The notes beneath the pieces were generated by a model. The model saw only the letters and a program-made list of their open reading frames with translations, was not told the DNA's origin and ran no database searches. DNA of 64,000 nucleotides from Kaistella soli (lineage in GTDB: Bacteria > Bacteroidota > Bacteroidia > Flavobacteriales > Weeksellaceae). The stretch lies in the NCBI RefSeq assembly GCF_019038595.1, contig NZ_JAHOPF010000005.1, forward strand, positions 186,001 through 250,000, read 5' to 3'. The translations under genes were made by a program, and so were the position numbers. Shown here one piece after another: positions 15,241 to 25,009 of this stretch (within the stretch, counting starts at the first letter, position 1; each line of letters starts with the position of its first letter).

Positions 15241-17896
15241 TCTTAAAAACAGTCCTTAAACCTCCTTTCTGCGCGAGCTTTTGTTTGGTGTTCTGAACTT
15301 TTTCCTTTGCGGCTACTGCCTTTTCCTTTACCGCTTCTTTAGTTTCCTGAAGATCGTTCTTATTTTCCTGTATTGCTGCTTTGGTGTTTTTTACTGTACT
15401 TTTAACTGATGCTTCATTTTTAAGAGCATTTTTGCCGATCAAAGTTTTTTTCAGCCCCTGCTCTATTCCGCGCCAGAAAAGATTAAAAAAAGATTTGGTT
15501 TTATCCCGCTGCACTTCTTCCACAGCCACGGATTCAGGATAATTTCCCGAATTCGTTCGCACGAAAACATTCACGAGTGCTGATAGAAGTTTGTTTTTTT
15601 CGCCGGTTTCTTTCAATACAGAAACTTTAAGATCGCGGTGTTTCATATTCAAGCTTCCATTAAGACCGCTGTAATTTCCTTTAAAACTGAAAATTAAATC
15701 TGAAATCAAACCTGTTGCACGGATTTTCAGATAAGGCTCTATAAAAGGATTAATTCTTGAAGCCGGCAGATCTGCGATATTCCCTGCGATAGAAAAGCCG
15801 TCATTACGGTCTGCGACATCAAAACTCCACTTGACATTCATCGGGGATGCATTCATAAAACGGCAGCTGATATTTATCGGAACAACGGTAGGCTTTCCTT
15901 TCATCTTCCCGGAATTAAGGTTTTTTGCATTCAGGTTGAAATTATTAAAGGTCAGTTTTCCCGGTCCGTCACTTTTCTTGGTGTCTTCTTCATATTCCAG
16001 CACAGAATTTTTAATATCTAAATTCTGAACAAACAAAGGGAATTTTACCGTCCGCAGTAATTTAGAATACAAAGGTTTTTCACTTAAATCATCTTTTGGA
16101 ATTTTACTCCTGAAAATATTAGCATTTACTCCGTCCATGGTTATTTGTGAAGCATTCAGAAACTGATGAGAAGAAACAAAATCCCAACTTCCATTTACAG
16201 AAACCTGATTCACTTTGATGTCATAAAGATCTTTCTCAGCAGGAATCATTCTTATAAACTGCGCTCTGGAAACTTTTGGCTGCATCATAAAACCCGAAAG
16301 CTGCGTCGTATTTTCACTGAATTTCATCACCGCTGCCGAGAGATTGTAAAATTCGGTTCCGTAGCGGAAATTTCGGGTGCTTAAGTGATAACTTCCCACT
16401 TTGAATGGCATTGCTTCTTTCACCGTCGAAGCATTCATTTCAATATTTTTAAGTCTTCCGTTTAAGTCCTCAAAAACCATCGGATTGTTACCTTTATCAA
16501 AAACCACGTTTGAATTCTTCAGCTGGAAATTTCTGACGGTTAATGGAAATGAAATTCCACTGTAAGAGGATTTCTTTTTCCCGGAGTTTTTTGATGCTAC
16601 AATTTTTCCGTTTATGCTACTTGCTAAGACATTCTGAATGTCTATTTTCAGTTTATTCCCGACGAATTTCCATTCATTTATTTTAAAATCAATGTTTTTG
16701 CCGGTTAAATCGAGAAGTGTTTTATCAGGATTTACTGCCGTTGGCTTCACGGAAAAACTCTGCAGATTCAAATTTTGAGGACTGGCTGATAAAGCTGAAA
16801 TTTTAACGTTTTCAGTATTGGTAACATAATTAATCTGCTGTCCGGAAAATTTAAAATTTCCATATTCAAAAGGAAGACTGTTCTTAACGGTTTCACCGTT
16901 CATTAAGAATTTGCTGACATTTACATTCAGATTACCTGCCTTCAACATCGGACTTCCATCAGGTTTCAACACGGTAACTTTCATATGATCTATCAGGATA
17001 TTTTCGAGACGGATGTCATCATTAAATTCTTTTTCCCTGGCTCGGGGGCGAGTATTTGTCATGAAAACCGTAAGATCCGGATTTTGGAAGCGGACATTGC
17101 TCAATGCGACCCTGTTATTTTTCAGCGCTATATCTTTAAATTCCATTGCAGAACTTTTAAAACTGAAAAGTTTTGCTTTTTTCGGATAAAATCTGATGAA
17201 ATTCCGTTGGGAAAGCAGCGGAATAACGGCAAAATCCTTCAGATTCATCTGTCCCTCTTTGGTATTGACAGACTGTGCAGTTACCGCATAAAGATTATCC
17301 GGACGGAAGAAAAAATTGGTGCCGCTAATCTTATATTTATCAAAAATTACAGGGAGTTTCTTCACCATTGATTTTTCGGTGAGCTGAAGGTTTTCAACAT
17401 TCAGGTTAAGGCTGTTTACCGACAATAACTTCTGCTTGTTGTATTTGAAAACACTGATCTTGCCATTGGTAATGGTAATGTTTTCCAGAACAATTGGTTT
17501 TTTTTTCGTACCCGTTTTTCCGTCAATCGGTTTCGCGAGAACGATGTTGAGATTTGGCTTCCGTAAAATCAAATCGGAAGTATTGATTCTCTTATTAAAT
17601 ACGGCATCAAAAATCCCCAACTGAGAAACAGAAAGCGTATCAACAGTTCCCTGCAAACCAATCATTTTAGGGTTACCTGTATTTTTATTATTGATGGTAA
17701 TCCCCGTAGCGAAGATATTCCCGGTTCCCAGATGCACATCCAGCGACTGGTAAGAAATTTTATATTCAGAATTGTTTTTAATAAATTCGGGGAGCCGATA
17801 TTTGAGCCAAAGATTCAGTCCAAAGTTGGCAATAAGGAAAATAACAAATAAAATCCCCACAAGAACCGAAAACAATCTGATGTAGTTTTTCTTCAT
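15224..17896 (-). CDS. AsmA-like inner-membrane-anchored protein
   Basis: 890 residues. One N-terminal membrane segment (about residues 8-30, IRLFSVLVGILFVIFLIANFGLNLWL) anchors a very long beta-rich periplasmic region with repeating motifs of the type FxxxNxVVLENITITNGKISV and VRNFQLKNSNVVFD, as in AsmA/TamB/DUF748 proteins. Such proteins form lipid-carrying grooves or act in outer membrane assembly. Near residues 720-780 there is an AsmA C-terminal-like stretch (YLKIRATGLISDLIFSFKG). The last 60 or so residues are a Lys/Ala/Glu-rich coiled-coil tail. The function in this organism is inferred from fold only. Confidence 0.8.
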   Translation of the reverse strand: MKKNYIRLFSVLVGILFVIFLIANFGLNLWLKYRLPEFIKNNSEYKISYQSLDVHLGTGNIFATGITINNKNTGNPKMIGLQGTVDTLSVSQLGIFDAVFNKRINTSDLILRKPNLNIVLAKPIDGKTGTKKKPIVLENITITNGKISVFKYNKQKLLSVNSLNLNVENLQLTEKSMVKKLPVIFDKYKISGTNFFFRPDNLYAVTAQSVNTKEGQMNLKDFAVIPLLSQRNFIRFYPKKAKLFSFKSSAMEFKDIALKNNRVALSNVRFQNPDLTVFMTNTRPRAREKEFNDDIRLENILIDHMKVTVLKPDGSPMLKAGNLNVNVSKFLMNGETVKNSLPFEYGNFKFSGQQINYVTNTENVKISALSASPQNLNLQSFSVKPTAVNPDKTLLDLTGKNIDFKINEWKFVGNKLKIDIQNVLASSINGKIVASKNSGKKKSSYSGISFPLTVRNFQLKNSNVVFDKGNNPMVFEDLNGRLKNIEMNASTVKEAMPFKVGSYHLSTRNFRYGTEFYNLSAAVMKFSENTTQLSGFMMQPKVSRAQFIRMIPAEKDLYDIKVNQVSVNGSWDFVSSHQFLNASQITMDGVNANIFRSKIPKDDLSEKPLYSKLLRTVKFPLFVQNLDIKNSVLEYEEDTKKSDGPGKLTFNNFNLNAKNLNSGKMKGKPTVVPINISCRFMNASPMNVKWSFDVADRNDGFSIAGNIADLPASRINPFIEPYLKIRATGLISDLIFSFKGNYSGLNGSLNMKHRDLKVSVLKETGEKNKLLSALVNVFVRTNSGNYPESVAVEEVQRDKTKSFFNLFWRGIEQGLKKTLIGKNALKNEASVKSTVKNTKAAIQENKNDLQETKEAVKEKAVAAKEKVQNTKQKLAQKGGLRTVFKKKSEK

Positions 17897-17962
17897 TCTG
17901 CTGAGGATTAAAATTTTATGCCAAGAAATTTCAGTTTAATGAAAAATACAGCACGGAAATAA

Positions 17963-18760
17963 TTAGTCGGTAACGCTAAAGTCTATCACATATCCTTCAT
18001 GCGCTCTCACATTGATGAAATCTCCGCCTTCGAAAGAAAGATACTGTCCCTTAATTCCTTTTAAAACTCCTTCAAACTCGGGTTTTTTGTCTAAAGAAAA
18101 CGAACTGATTTTTTCCGGTGCTTCGTAAGGATAATCAAGCCGGATCATCTGATGTTCCATCGAGTAAAAGCTTTTGAAATCTTCAGGAAAATAATCTTTA
18201 ATTTTTTCGCGGAAATCAGCCAGATCCAAATCGTCTTCGAAATCGTCTTCCAGCATTTTGCGCCAGTTGGTTTTATCGGCAAGATGCGCTTTCATGGCTA
18301 CCTCGATCATTCCGGCTTCATAACGGTTGTCGGTTTTCGCGATCGGAAGTGCAAAAGTGGCTCCCTGGTCAATCCAACGGGTCGGGATTTGAGATTCGCG
18401 GGTTACTCCTACTTTTACGTCACCGGTATAGGCCAAATATACAATATGCGGCTGCAGCTGTATAGCTTTCTCAATTTCCAGGTCACGTTCTCCAATTCCC
18501 AGATGCGCAGTTGAAAGTTCGGGTCTGATAATCGTATCGCTGGCATACGGACTTTCGAAAAAACACTTTTTGCAGAATCCCATGCGGTAAACTTTCTCAT
18601 CTTTTGAGCAGTGCACGCACTCGTAACCGATATGTTTTAAGGTGATTTTTTTTCCGATCAGCTGATTCATATTAATTAAATCGTTCGAAAGGTTAAGGAA
18701 ATATTGAATGGGCTGCGCATTTTGCGTGGTCATTTTCAGGATTTGTCCGGAGAAGTGCAT
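17963..18760 (-). CDS. DUF2797 family protein
   Basis: 265 residues, cytoplasmic. CVHCSKDEKVYRMGFCKKCFFESPYA near residues 49-73 is a four-cysteine zinc-ribbon-like element. It is followed by the family core (HIVYLAYTGDVKVGVTRESQIPTRWIDQGA) and a C-terminal region with a KGIKGQYLSFEGG motif. The GVTR plus RWxDQGA pattern recalls GIY-YIG-type sequences, but no activity is established for the family. It stands alone, divergent from the epimerase gene. Confidence 0.87.
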   Translation of the reverse strand: MHFSGQILKMTTQNAQPIQYFLNLSNDLINMNQLIGKKITLKHIGYECVHCSKDEKVYRMGFCKKCFFESPYASDTIIRPELSTAHLGIGERDLEIEKAIQLQPHIVYLAYTGDVKVGVTRESQIPTRWIDQGATFALPIAKTDNRYEAGMIEVAMKAHLADKTNWRKMLEDDFEDDLDLADFREKIKDYFPEDFKSFYSMEHQMIRLDYPYEAPEKISSFSLDKKPEFEGVLKGIKGQYLSFEGGDFINVRAHEGYVIDFSVTD

Positions 18761-18799
18761 ATTTAAATATTTCAGTAAAAATAATGATTTGATTTTAAT

Positions 18800-18807
18800 T
18801 AAATTTG
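18800..18807 (+). promoter_or_regulatory. -7 box of the epimerase gene
   Basis: TAAATTTG matches TAnnTTTG, 19 bases before the ATG at 18827. No clear -33 TTG. Confidence 0.45.
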
Positions 18808-18826
18808 TAATAAATAAAAATCAAAA

Positions 18827-19855
18827 ATGAACTATCTCGTTACCGGCGGAAGCGGATTTATCGGTTCGCATCTCGTCGAACATTTAATTAAAAACGGACA
18901 TTCTGTCATTAACATTGACAATTTTGATGATTTTTATGATTATAAAACTAAAATCAGAAATACGTTAGAATCTGTCAGTAAAACTCTGGAATTTTCTTTC
19001 CACGGAAAAGAGCATGATATCCAAAAGCTGATTTTTGAAACTTCCACTAAAAAATACCAGCTTTACTATCAGGACATTAGAGACAAAAAGGGACTTCAGA
19101 TGATTTTCGCTAAACATAAAATCAACGCTGTCATTCATTTAGCCGCTTTGGCCGGAGTTCGCCCTTCTATTGAAAAGCCTCTGGAATACGAAGAAGTGAA
19201 CATCAAAGGAACCATGAACCTATGGGAACTGTGTAAAGAATTCAAAATCAAAAAATTTGTTTGCGCTTCAAGTTCAAGCGTTTACGGAAACAGCAGTAAA
19301 ATTCCTTTCGAAGAAACTGACAATGTCGACCGCCCCATTTCCCCTTACGCCGCCACCAAAAAATGCGGAGAAATTTTAGGTCACGTCTACCATCATTTAT
19401 ATGGTATTGATATGATTCAGCTGAGGTTTTTCACGGTTTACGGACCCAGACAGCGACCGGATTTAGCCATTCATAAATTCACCAAACTTATTTCCGAAAA
19501 CAAGAAAGTACCTTTTTACGGCGACGGCTCCACTGCCAGAGACTATACTTACATCGATGACATCATCGACGGGATCATAAAATCAATCCATTATCTGGAA
19601 AAGCACAGGCATGTTTATGAAATCATTAACCTCGGTGAAAATGAGGTGATTAATCTGGATCAGATGCTTTCAACCATTGAAGAAAATCTGGACAAAAAAT
19701 CTGAAAAAAATCTGCTGCCGATGCAGCCCGGAGACGTACAGAAAACGAATGCCGGAATCGGTAAGGCAAAGTCACTAATCGGCTATCAGCCAAAGACCCG
19801 CTTCCAAAATGGCATAAAAAAATTTGTGGAATGGTTTTTGAGAAATGGAACTTGA
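18827..19855 (+). CDS. NAD-dependent sugar-nucleotide epimerase (UDP-glucuronate 4-epimerase-like)
   Basis: 342-residue extended short-chain dehydrogenase/reductase. The NAD-binding glycine motif GGSGFIGSH is at residues 7-15 and the catalytic Tyr174-x3-Lys178 in SPYAATKK. LAALAGVRPSIEKPLEYEEVNIKGT and FTVYGPRQRPDLAIHKF closely follow UDP-glucuronate 4-epimerases (LpsL/CapI type). The product would feed polysaccharide synthesis. No other glycan genes are adjacent, so the pathway is unclear. A hairpin follows the gene. Confidence 0.88.
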   Translation: MNYLVTGGSGFIGSHLVEHLIKNGHSVINIDNFDDFYDYKTKIRNTLESVSKTLEFSFHGKEHDIQKLIFETSTKKYQLYYQDIRDKKGLQMIFAKHKINAVIHLAALAGVRPSIEKPLEYEEVNIKGTMNLWELCKEFKIKKFVCASSSSVYGNSSKIPFEETDNVDRPISPYAATKKCGEILGHVYHHLYGIDMIQLRFFTVYGPRQRPDLAIHKFTKLISENKKVPFYGDGSTARDYTYIDDIIDGIIKSIHYLEKHRHVYEIINLGENEVINLDQMLSTIEENLDKKSEKNLLPMQPGDVQKTNAGIGKAKSLIGYQPKTRFQNGIKKFVEWFLRNGT

Positions 19856-19893
19856 AAAAAATTGAATTAAAAATCAAAGATTATTGAAAATCA

Positions 19894-19929
19894 GCGACAA
19901 AAACCCTTTTTTATGTCGCCTATTTTTAT
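19894..19929 (+). terminator. Terminator-like hairpin after the epimerase
   Basis: GCGACA pairs with TGTCGC, with inner A/T pairing (AAAA with TTTT), followed by CTATTTTTAT. It lies right before the -7 box of the next gene. Confidence 0.5.
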
Positions 19930-19936
19930 ACTTTTG
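19929..19936 (+). promoter_or_regulatory. -7 box of the DUF2795 gene
   Basis: TACTTTTG matches TAnnTTTG, 15 bases before the ATG at 19952. It also argues against the upstream in-frame ATG at 19913, which precedes it. Confidence 0.5.
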
Positions 19937-19951
19937 CAAAAAATTAAATAT

Positions 19952-20173
19952 ATGTATTGGACATTAGAATTAGCTTCTTATTTAAGTGACGCGCCTTGGC
20001 CTATGACAAAGGCGGAACTTATTGATTATGCAATTAGAACAGGTGCACCAATGGAAGTAGTTGAAAATCTTCAGGCTATCGAAGATGAAGGAGAGGTTTA
20101 CGACGCTATTGACGAGATCTGGAGCGATTATCCTACGGATGATGATTATCTCTGGAACGAAGACGAATATTAA
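19952..20173 (+). CDS. DUF2795 domain protein
   Basis: 73 residues. MYWTLELASYLSDAPWPMTKAELIDYA matches the small helical DUF2795 family; the C-terminus is strongly acidic (SDYPTDDDYLWNEDEY). The start at 19952 is chosen because homologues begin MYWT and a promoter box lies between this ATG and the alternative one at 19913. It is cytoplasmic and the function is unknown. It sits upstream of secA, separated by a weak terminator-like hairpin. Confidence 0.88.
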   Translation: MYWTLELASYLSDAPWPMTKAELIDYAIRTGAPMEVVENLQAIEDEGEVYDAIDEIWSDYPTDDDYLWNEDEY

Positions 20174-20183
20174 AAAAACAACA

Positions 20184-20220
20184 GTCGGTGGTCATCAACG
20201 GCAACCGGCTTTTATATTTT
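20184..20220 (+). terminator. Weak terminator after the DUF2795 gene
   Basis: GTCGGT pairs with ACCGGC (6 bp, one wobble, 14-base loop), followed by TTTTATATTTT. Confidence 0.45.
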
Positions 20221-20253
20221 AGAAAAATTCTAAAAAAAACTAAAATCTTTTAA

Positions 20254-20304
20254 ATGGCTATGCACATGCAAATGGCCGAAAGCGAATACTTATGGGTTTT
20301 ATAG
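20254..20304 (+). CDS. Possible 16-codon upstream ORF overlapping the secA start
   Basis: ATG at 20254 opens a short frame reading [16 protein letters not shown] and stopping at TAG 20302-20304, 13 bases past the first base of the secA ATG at 20292. Four of its first seven codons are ATG. Its stop lies just inside secA, the right place for translational coupling. In several other bacteria secA is controlled by an upstream secretion-monitor peptide, which is the reason to note it. Expression is unproven and it may be chance. Confidence 0.25.
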   Translation: MAMHMQMAESEYLWVL

Positions 20305-23300
20305 ACAAAGTTCTTAAAGGTTTTCTGGGCGACAAAAACGCTACCGACCTGAAAGAAGTAAAAAAAGTACTTCTTAAAATAAAAGCTGCTGAACCGAAAA
20401 TTCAGGAACTTTCTGATGATGGTTTAAGAGAAAAAACTGCAGCGTTTAAAGAAAAAATAAAAACGGCTACTGCCAATATTACTTCTCAGATTGAGCAAAC
20501 CAAAGAACAGATTAAAAATTCTGCCAACGTTGATGAAAAGGAAGAACTTTTTGCCAAAGTAGAACAGCTTAAAAAAGATTCTTACCAGATCGAAGAAAAA
20601 GTACTGAACGAAATTCTTCCTGAAGCCTTTGCACTGGTAAAAGAAACAGCCAGAAGACTTGCCCAGAACGGAGAAATCCGCGTAACAGCTACAGATCTGG
20701 ACAGGGAACTCGCTTCCACTAAAGATTTCGTGGAGATTCAGGGCGATACCGCCATCTGGAAAAACCAGTGGGATGCAGCCGGAACAGCAGTAACTTGGGA
20801 CATGGTACATTATGATGTTCAGTTCATCGGAGGGGTGGTTCTTCACAGCGGAAAAATTGCCGAGATGGCGACCGGTGAAGGAAAAACTTTAGTAGGAACT
20901 TTACCTATTTATCTTAACGCTCTACCGGGAAGAGGAGTACACGTAGTTACCGTGAATGATTATCTGGCGAAACGTGACTCGGCATGGATGGGTCCGCTTT
21001 ATCAGTTCCACGGTTTAACGATCGACTGTATCGATCTGCACCAGCCTAATACTGACGCTAGAAGAAAAGCATACCAATCAAGCATTACCTACGGAACAAA
21101 TAACGAATTCGGTTTCGATTACTTAAGAGATAACATGGTGACCAATCCTGACGAACTCGTTCAGGGAGAATTAAACTTCGCCATCGTCGATGAGGTAGAT
21201 TCCGTTTTGGTGGATGATGCAAGAACACCGCTGATTATTTCAGGGCCGGTTCCTCAGGGCGACCGTCAGGAGTTTGACGTATTGAAACCTTCTGTTGACC
21301 GAATTGTTGAAATTCAGAAAAAAACGGTTTCAGCGATATTCAATGAAGCAAAAAAATTAATCGCCAACGGAAACACAAAAGATGGCGGTTTCAAATTATT
21401 GCAGGCTTACAGAGGTTTACCAAAATCAAGACCTTTAATTAAATTCCTTTCAGAAAGCGGAAACAAAGCGCTTCTCCAAAAAACTGAAGGACAGTATATG
21501 GCAGACAACAACCGCGATATGCCGATTGTTGACAAAGACCTTTACTTCGTTATCGACGAAAAACACAATCAGATTGATCTTACCGATAAAGGGGTTGAAT
21601 ATATGTCTGCAGGAAACGAAGACAAAGATTTCTTCGTTCTGAATGATATTGCAACCGAGATTGCAGAACTTGAAGCTAAAAATTTATCGAAAGAAGAAGA
21701 ATTTGAAGCGAAAGAAAAACTCTTTTCCGAGTTTGCAGTAAAATCTGAAAGAGTTCACACTTTAAGCCAGCTCTTAAAAGCATATACCGTATTCGAAAAA
21801 GATGACGAATATGTAGTAATTGACGGAGAGGTAAAAATCGTTGATGAGCAGACCGGCCGTATCATGGAAGGGAGACGTTATTCTGACGGTCTTCACCAGG
21901 CAATTGAAGCGAAAGAAAACGTGAAGATTGAAGCGGCTACCCAAACTTTTGCAACCGTTACCCTTCAGAATTATTTCCGGATGTACAACAAGCTTGCGGG
22001 GATGACCGGAACAGCGGAAACTGAAGCAGGCGAACTTTGGGAAATCTACAAATTGGATGTAGTGGTAATTCCTACCAACAGACCTATTCAGAGAGATGAC
22101 AGACAGGATTTGGTGTACAAAACCAACCGTGAAAAATACAATGCCGTAATTGAAGAAATTGAAAGATTAACAGCAGTGGGCCGACCGGTATTGGTGGGAA
22201 CTACATCAGTTGAAATTTCTCAGTTGCTTTCAAGAGCACTTCAGTTAAGAAAAATTGAGCATAATGTACTGAACGCAAAACTACACGCCAGAGAAGCAGA
22301 AATCGTAGCAATGGCCGGTGGACCGGGGGTTGTAACGATCGCGACCAACATGGCAGGTAGAGGAACCGATATTAAGCTGCAGGGCGAAGTGAAGCAGAAC
22401 GGCGGTTTGGCGATCATCGGTACTGAAAGACACGATTCTCGTAGAGTTGACCGTCAGCTGAGAGGTAGAGCCGGACGTCAGGGAGATCCAGGAAGTTCAC
22501 AGTTCTATGTTTCTTTGGAAGACAATCTGATGCGTCTTTTCGGTTCTGAAAGAATCGCGAAAATGATGGACAGGATGGGTCATAAAGAAGGTGAAGTAAT
22601 TCAGCACGGAATGATCTCAAAATCTATCGAAAGAGCTCAGAAAAAAGTAGAGGAAAACAACTTCGGTATCAGAAAAAGATTGCTGGAGTATGACGATGTG
22701 ATGAACAAACAGCGTGACGTAATCTACAAAAGAAGAAAGAACGCACTGTTTGGGGATCACCTGAAATATGATATTTCGAACATGATTTTTGATGTTGCAC
22801 AGTCTATCGTTACCAAAGCGAAACTGGAAGGCGATTATAAAGATTTTGAATACGAAATCATCAAGAATTTCACCATGGAAGCACCCGTTTCTGAAAGTGA
22901 ATTCAAAACAAAACAAAATCCTGAGCTTACCAATATTCTTTTCAAGGCAGCCACCGAAGATTATCAGATGAAACTGACTCTTCTGAAAGAAAAATCTTTC
23001 CCGATCATTGAAAACGTTTACCAAAACCAGGGTTCAATGTTCAAAATGATTCAGGTGCCTTTCACGGACGGAATTAAAACAATGACCATTGTTACCGACC
23101 TGAAGGAAGCTTACGAAACCAAATGCGATTCACTGATCAACGATTTCGAAAAGAATATTTCCCTTGCCATCATCGATGAAAACTGGAAACTTCACTTAAG
23201 AGAAATGGATGATCTGAGACGTTCCTCACAGGGTGCGGTGTATGAGCAGAAAGATCCTTTGGTAATTTACAAACAGGAGTCATTCTATCTTTTCAGCGAA

Positions 23301-23363
23301 ATGGTTGAAAAAGTAAACAAAGAAATCGTATCATTCTTATATAAAGGAGAAATTCCTGCATAA
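20292..23363 (+). CDS. secA: Preprotein translocase ATPase SecA
   Basis: Motor ATPase driving protein export through SecYEG. 1023 residues, longer than E. coli SecA (901); extra sequence near residues 45-105 and 345-400 is typical of Bacteroidota SecA. Walker A is ATGEGKT at residues 193-199, followed by [54 protein letters not shown] and [15 protein letters not shown]. The protein ends [11 protein letters not shown] and lacks the C-terminal cysteine-rich SEC-C zinc motif that binds SecB and ribosomes in many bacteria. A strong terminator follows. Confidence 0.97.
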   Translation: MGFIDKVLKGFLGDKNATDLKEVKKVLLKIKAAEPKIQELSDDGLREKTAAFKEKIKTATANITSQIEQTKEQIKNSANVDEKEELFAKVEQLKKDSYQIEEKVLNEILPEAFALVKETARRLAQNGEIRVTATDLDRELASTKDFVEIQGDTAIWKNQWDAAGTAVTWDMVHYDVQFIGGVVLHSGKIAEMATGEGKTLVGTLPIYLNALPGRGVHVVTVNDYLAKRDSAWMGPLYQFHGLTIDCIDLHQPNTDARRKAYQSSITYGTNNEFGFDYLRDNMVTNPDELVQGELNFAIVDEVDSVLVDDARTPLIISGPVPQGDRQEFDVLKPSVDRIVEIQKKTVSAIFNEAKKLIANGNTKDGGFKLLQAYRGLPKSRPLIKFLSESGNKALLQKTEGQYMADNNRDMPIVDKDLYFVIDEKHNQIDLTDKGVEYMSAGNEDKDFFVLNDIATEIAELEAKNLSKEEEFEAKEKLFSEFAVKSERVHTLSQLLKAYTVFEKDDEYVVIDGEVKIVDEQTGRIMEGRRYSDGLHQAIEAKENVKIEAATQTFATVTLQNYFRMYNKLAGMTGTAETEAGELWEIYKLDVVVIPTNRPIQRDDRQDLVYKTNREKYNAVIEEIERLTAVGRPVLVGTTSVEISQLLSRALQLRKIEHNVLNAKLHAREAEIVAMAGGPGVVTIATNMAGRGTDIKLQGEVKQNGGLAIIGTERHDSRRVDRQLRGRAGRQGDPGSSQFYVSLEDNLMRLFGSERIAKMMDRMGHKEGEVIQHGMISKSIERAQKKVEENNFGIRKRLLEYDDVMNKQRDVIYKRRKNALFGDHLKYDISNMIFDVAQSIVTKAKLEGDYKDFEYEIIKNFTMEAPVSESEFKTKQNPELTNILFKAATEDYQMKLTLLKEKSFPIIENVYQNQGSMFKMIQVPFTDGIKTMTIVTDLKEAYETKCDSLINDFEKNISLAIIDENWKLHLREMDDLRRSSQGAVYEQKDPLVIYKQESFYLFSEMVEKVNKEIVSFLYKGEIPA

Positions 23364-23386
23364 ACAGAGATGAAAGTTATCATGAG

Positions 23387-23416
23387 ACTTCCCCAATATT
23401 TGGGGAAGTTTTTTTG
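23387..23416 (+). terminator. Strong intrinsic terminator of secA
   Basis: Perfect 10-bp stem ACTTCCCCAA / TTGGGGAAGT with a TAT loop and a run of seven T. Confidence 0.9.
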
Positions 23417-23466
23417 TTAACCTAATGTGAATTTGTTGTATTTTTAGTGTTCTAAATTATTATTGA

Positions 23467-24435
23467 ATGGCATTAATAGATTTGTCAAAACAGGTTGCTT
23501 TAGGAATTGATATTGGCGGTACCAACACCAAATATGGCTTTGTGAACCACCGGGGCGAAATTCTGGAAAAAGGAAGCATCAAAACTGACGATTACGAAAA
23601 AGTAGAAGACTTCATCGATGCGCTTTACAACACGATAGCTCCGCTGATGGCCAAACACTGCAGCCAAAGGCAGTTCGACGGCATAGGAGTCGGCGCGCCC
23701 AATGCAAACTATTATACCGGTACGATAGAACAGGCACCCAACCTTCGCTGGAAAGGCGTTGTACCTTTCGCAAAACTGATGACCGAAAAATTTGGGCTGC
23801 CCTGCACGATGACTAATGATGCCAATGCGGCAGCTTTGGGAGAAATGATGTTCGGCGCGGCAAGGGGGATGAAAGATTTTATCATGATGACCCTCGGCAC
23901 AGGCGTTGGAAGCGGAATAATTTCCGGCGGAAACCTGATCTACGGACACGACGGTTTCGCAGGAGAACTTGGTCATACCATCGTAAAACCTGGCGGAAGA
24001 AAACACTGGAGCACAGGCTCCGAAGGTTCTCTGGAAGCATATGCATCTGCCACAGGAATTTCTATCACGGCTAAGAAAATGCGTGCAGAATTTCCGGATT
24101 CGATGCTTAATGAATATCCTGAAGAGGAAATAAATTCTAAAGTTGTACACGAATGTGCCAAAAAAGGCGATCCTACTGCAATAGAAGTATTCAGATATAC
24201 CGGGCAGAAATTAGGTGAGGCGTTGGCTAATTTCGTGATGTTTTCTTCACCCGAAGCCATCCTTCTTTTCGGCGGCGTGATCAAAGCCGGAGACTTTATC
24301 TTAAAACCCACCAAACTCCACATGGAGCGCAACCTTTTACCGATCTTCAGAAACAAAGTAAGACTGGTTTTCAGTGAACTTGACGAAGCAGACGCCGCCA
24401 TCCTTGGCGCAAGCGCTTTGGTGTGGGAAAAGTAA
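23467..24435 (+). CDS. ROK-family sugar kinase (glucokinase-like)
   Basis: 322 residues. The N-terminal phosphate-binding motif is GIDIGGTNTKYGFV (about 13-26), with NDANAAALGEMMFGAA and MTLGTGVGSGIISGG forming the ATP and sugar sites and GELGHTIV the catalytic region. ROK kinases usually carry a zinc motif CxCGxxGCxE; here the equivalent stretch GRKHWSTGSEGSLE has no cysteine, as in other zinc-free Bacteroidota members. It likely phosphorylates glucose. Monocistronic between terminators. Confidence 0.9.
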   Translation: MALIDLSKQVALGIDIGGTNTKYGFVNHRGEILEKGSIKTDDYEKVEDFIDALYNTIAPLMAKHCSQRQFDGIGVGAPNANYYTGTIEQAPNLRWKGVVPFAKLMTEKFGLPCTMTNDANAAALGEMMFGAARGMKDFIMMTLGTGVGSGIISGGNLIYGHDGFAGELGHTIVKPGGRKHWSTGSEGSLEAYASATGISITAKKMRAEFPDSMLNEYPEEEINSKVVHECAKKGDPTAIEVFRYTGQKLGEALANFVMFSSPEAILLFGGVIKAGDFILKPTKLHMERNLLPIFRNKVRLVFSELDEADAAILGASALVWEK

Positions 24436-24466
24436 ATATCAAAGCACGGAAATAACTAAATAAATA

Positions 24467-24501
24467 AATGAGCATCTCAGTAGTGGGATGTTCATTTTTT
24501 T
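24467..24501 (+). terminator. Terminator of the ROK kinase gene
   Basis: 13-bp stem AATGAGCATCTCA / TGGGATGTTCATT (two G-T pairs), loop GTAG, followed by a T-run. Confidence 0.8.
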
Positions 24502-24589
24502 AAGCCATATCTGGAAGATCACTTATTACATTAATTAAGTATCTTTGAAGTAAGAATTTAATCTATAAACTCCAGTAAAGCGGTGAAAA

Positions 24590-25009
24590 ATGGACATTTT
24601 AATAAACGTAATTTCTTACATTACTCTCGTCTTATTGATTTTTTTACCAATAATTCTGTCAAAACTGACAGTTAAATTACATCTAAAATCAAAATATATA
24701 ATTGGGGGATCAGCGTTAATTATTCTAAGTTTGATACTATTAATTTTTTCTGCGTGGTGGTCTGATTTTTCTTCACAAATACTACTTACGCAGTACAATT
24801 ACAATTTTGACGGAACGAACGAAACCGAAAATTTCAAGAACGTAAAAAAAATTGATATTCAAAAAGTAGCAGAGTTAAAAAAGAGCTTAATGGGAATTGG
24901 CTGGCCATTAAAAGCAATAATGATTTTCCCATTCTATCTAACATATTCAGGGTTTGCATTCTTTATCACTACAAGAATAACCAAAAACAAAATCTTGAAA
25001 ACAGTTTAA
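24590..25009 (+). CDS. Small membrane protein of unknown function
   Basis: 139 residues with three hydrophobic segments (about 5-25, 36-60 and 105-130). Between the last two is a polar loop rich in Asn and Lys (NYNFDGTNETENFKNVKK). The base composition is distinctly more AT-rich than the surrounding genes, and the next gene is distinctly GC-rich, so this stretch looks like accessory DNA. No family is recognised. Confidence 0.6.
   Translation: MDILINVISYITLVLLIFLPIILSKLTVKLHLKSKYIIGGSALIILSLILLIFSAWWSDFSSQILLTQYNYNFDGTNETENFKNVKKIDIQKVAELKKSLMGIGWPLKAIMIFPFYLTYSGFAFFITTRITKNKILKTV

Noticed and set aside
23500-24150. 216-codon minus-strand ORF opposite the ROK kinase
   Set aside because: It is a mirror of a well-supported gene; its composition (Phe, Cys, Ser, His mix) is not protein-like.
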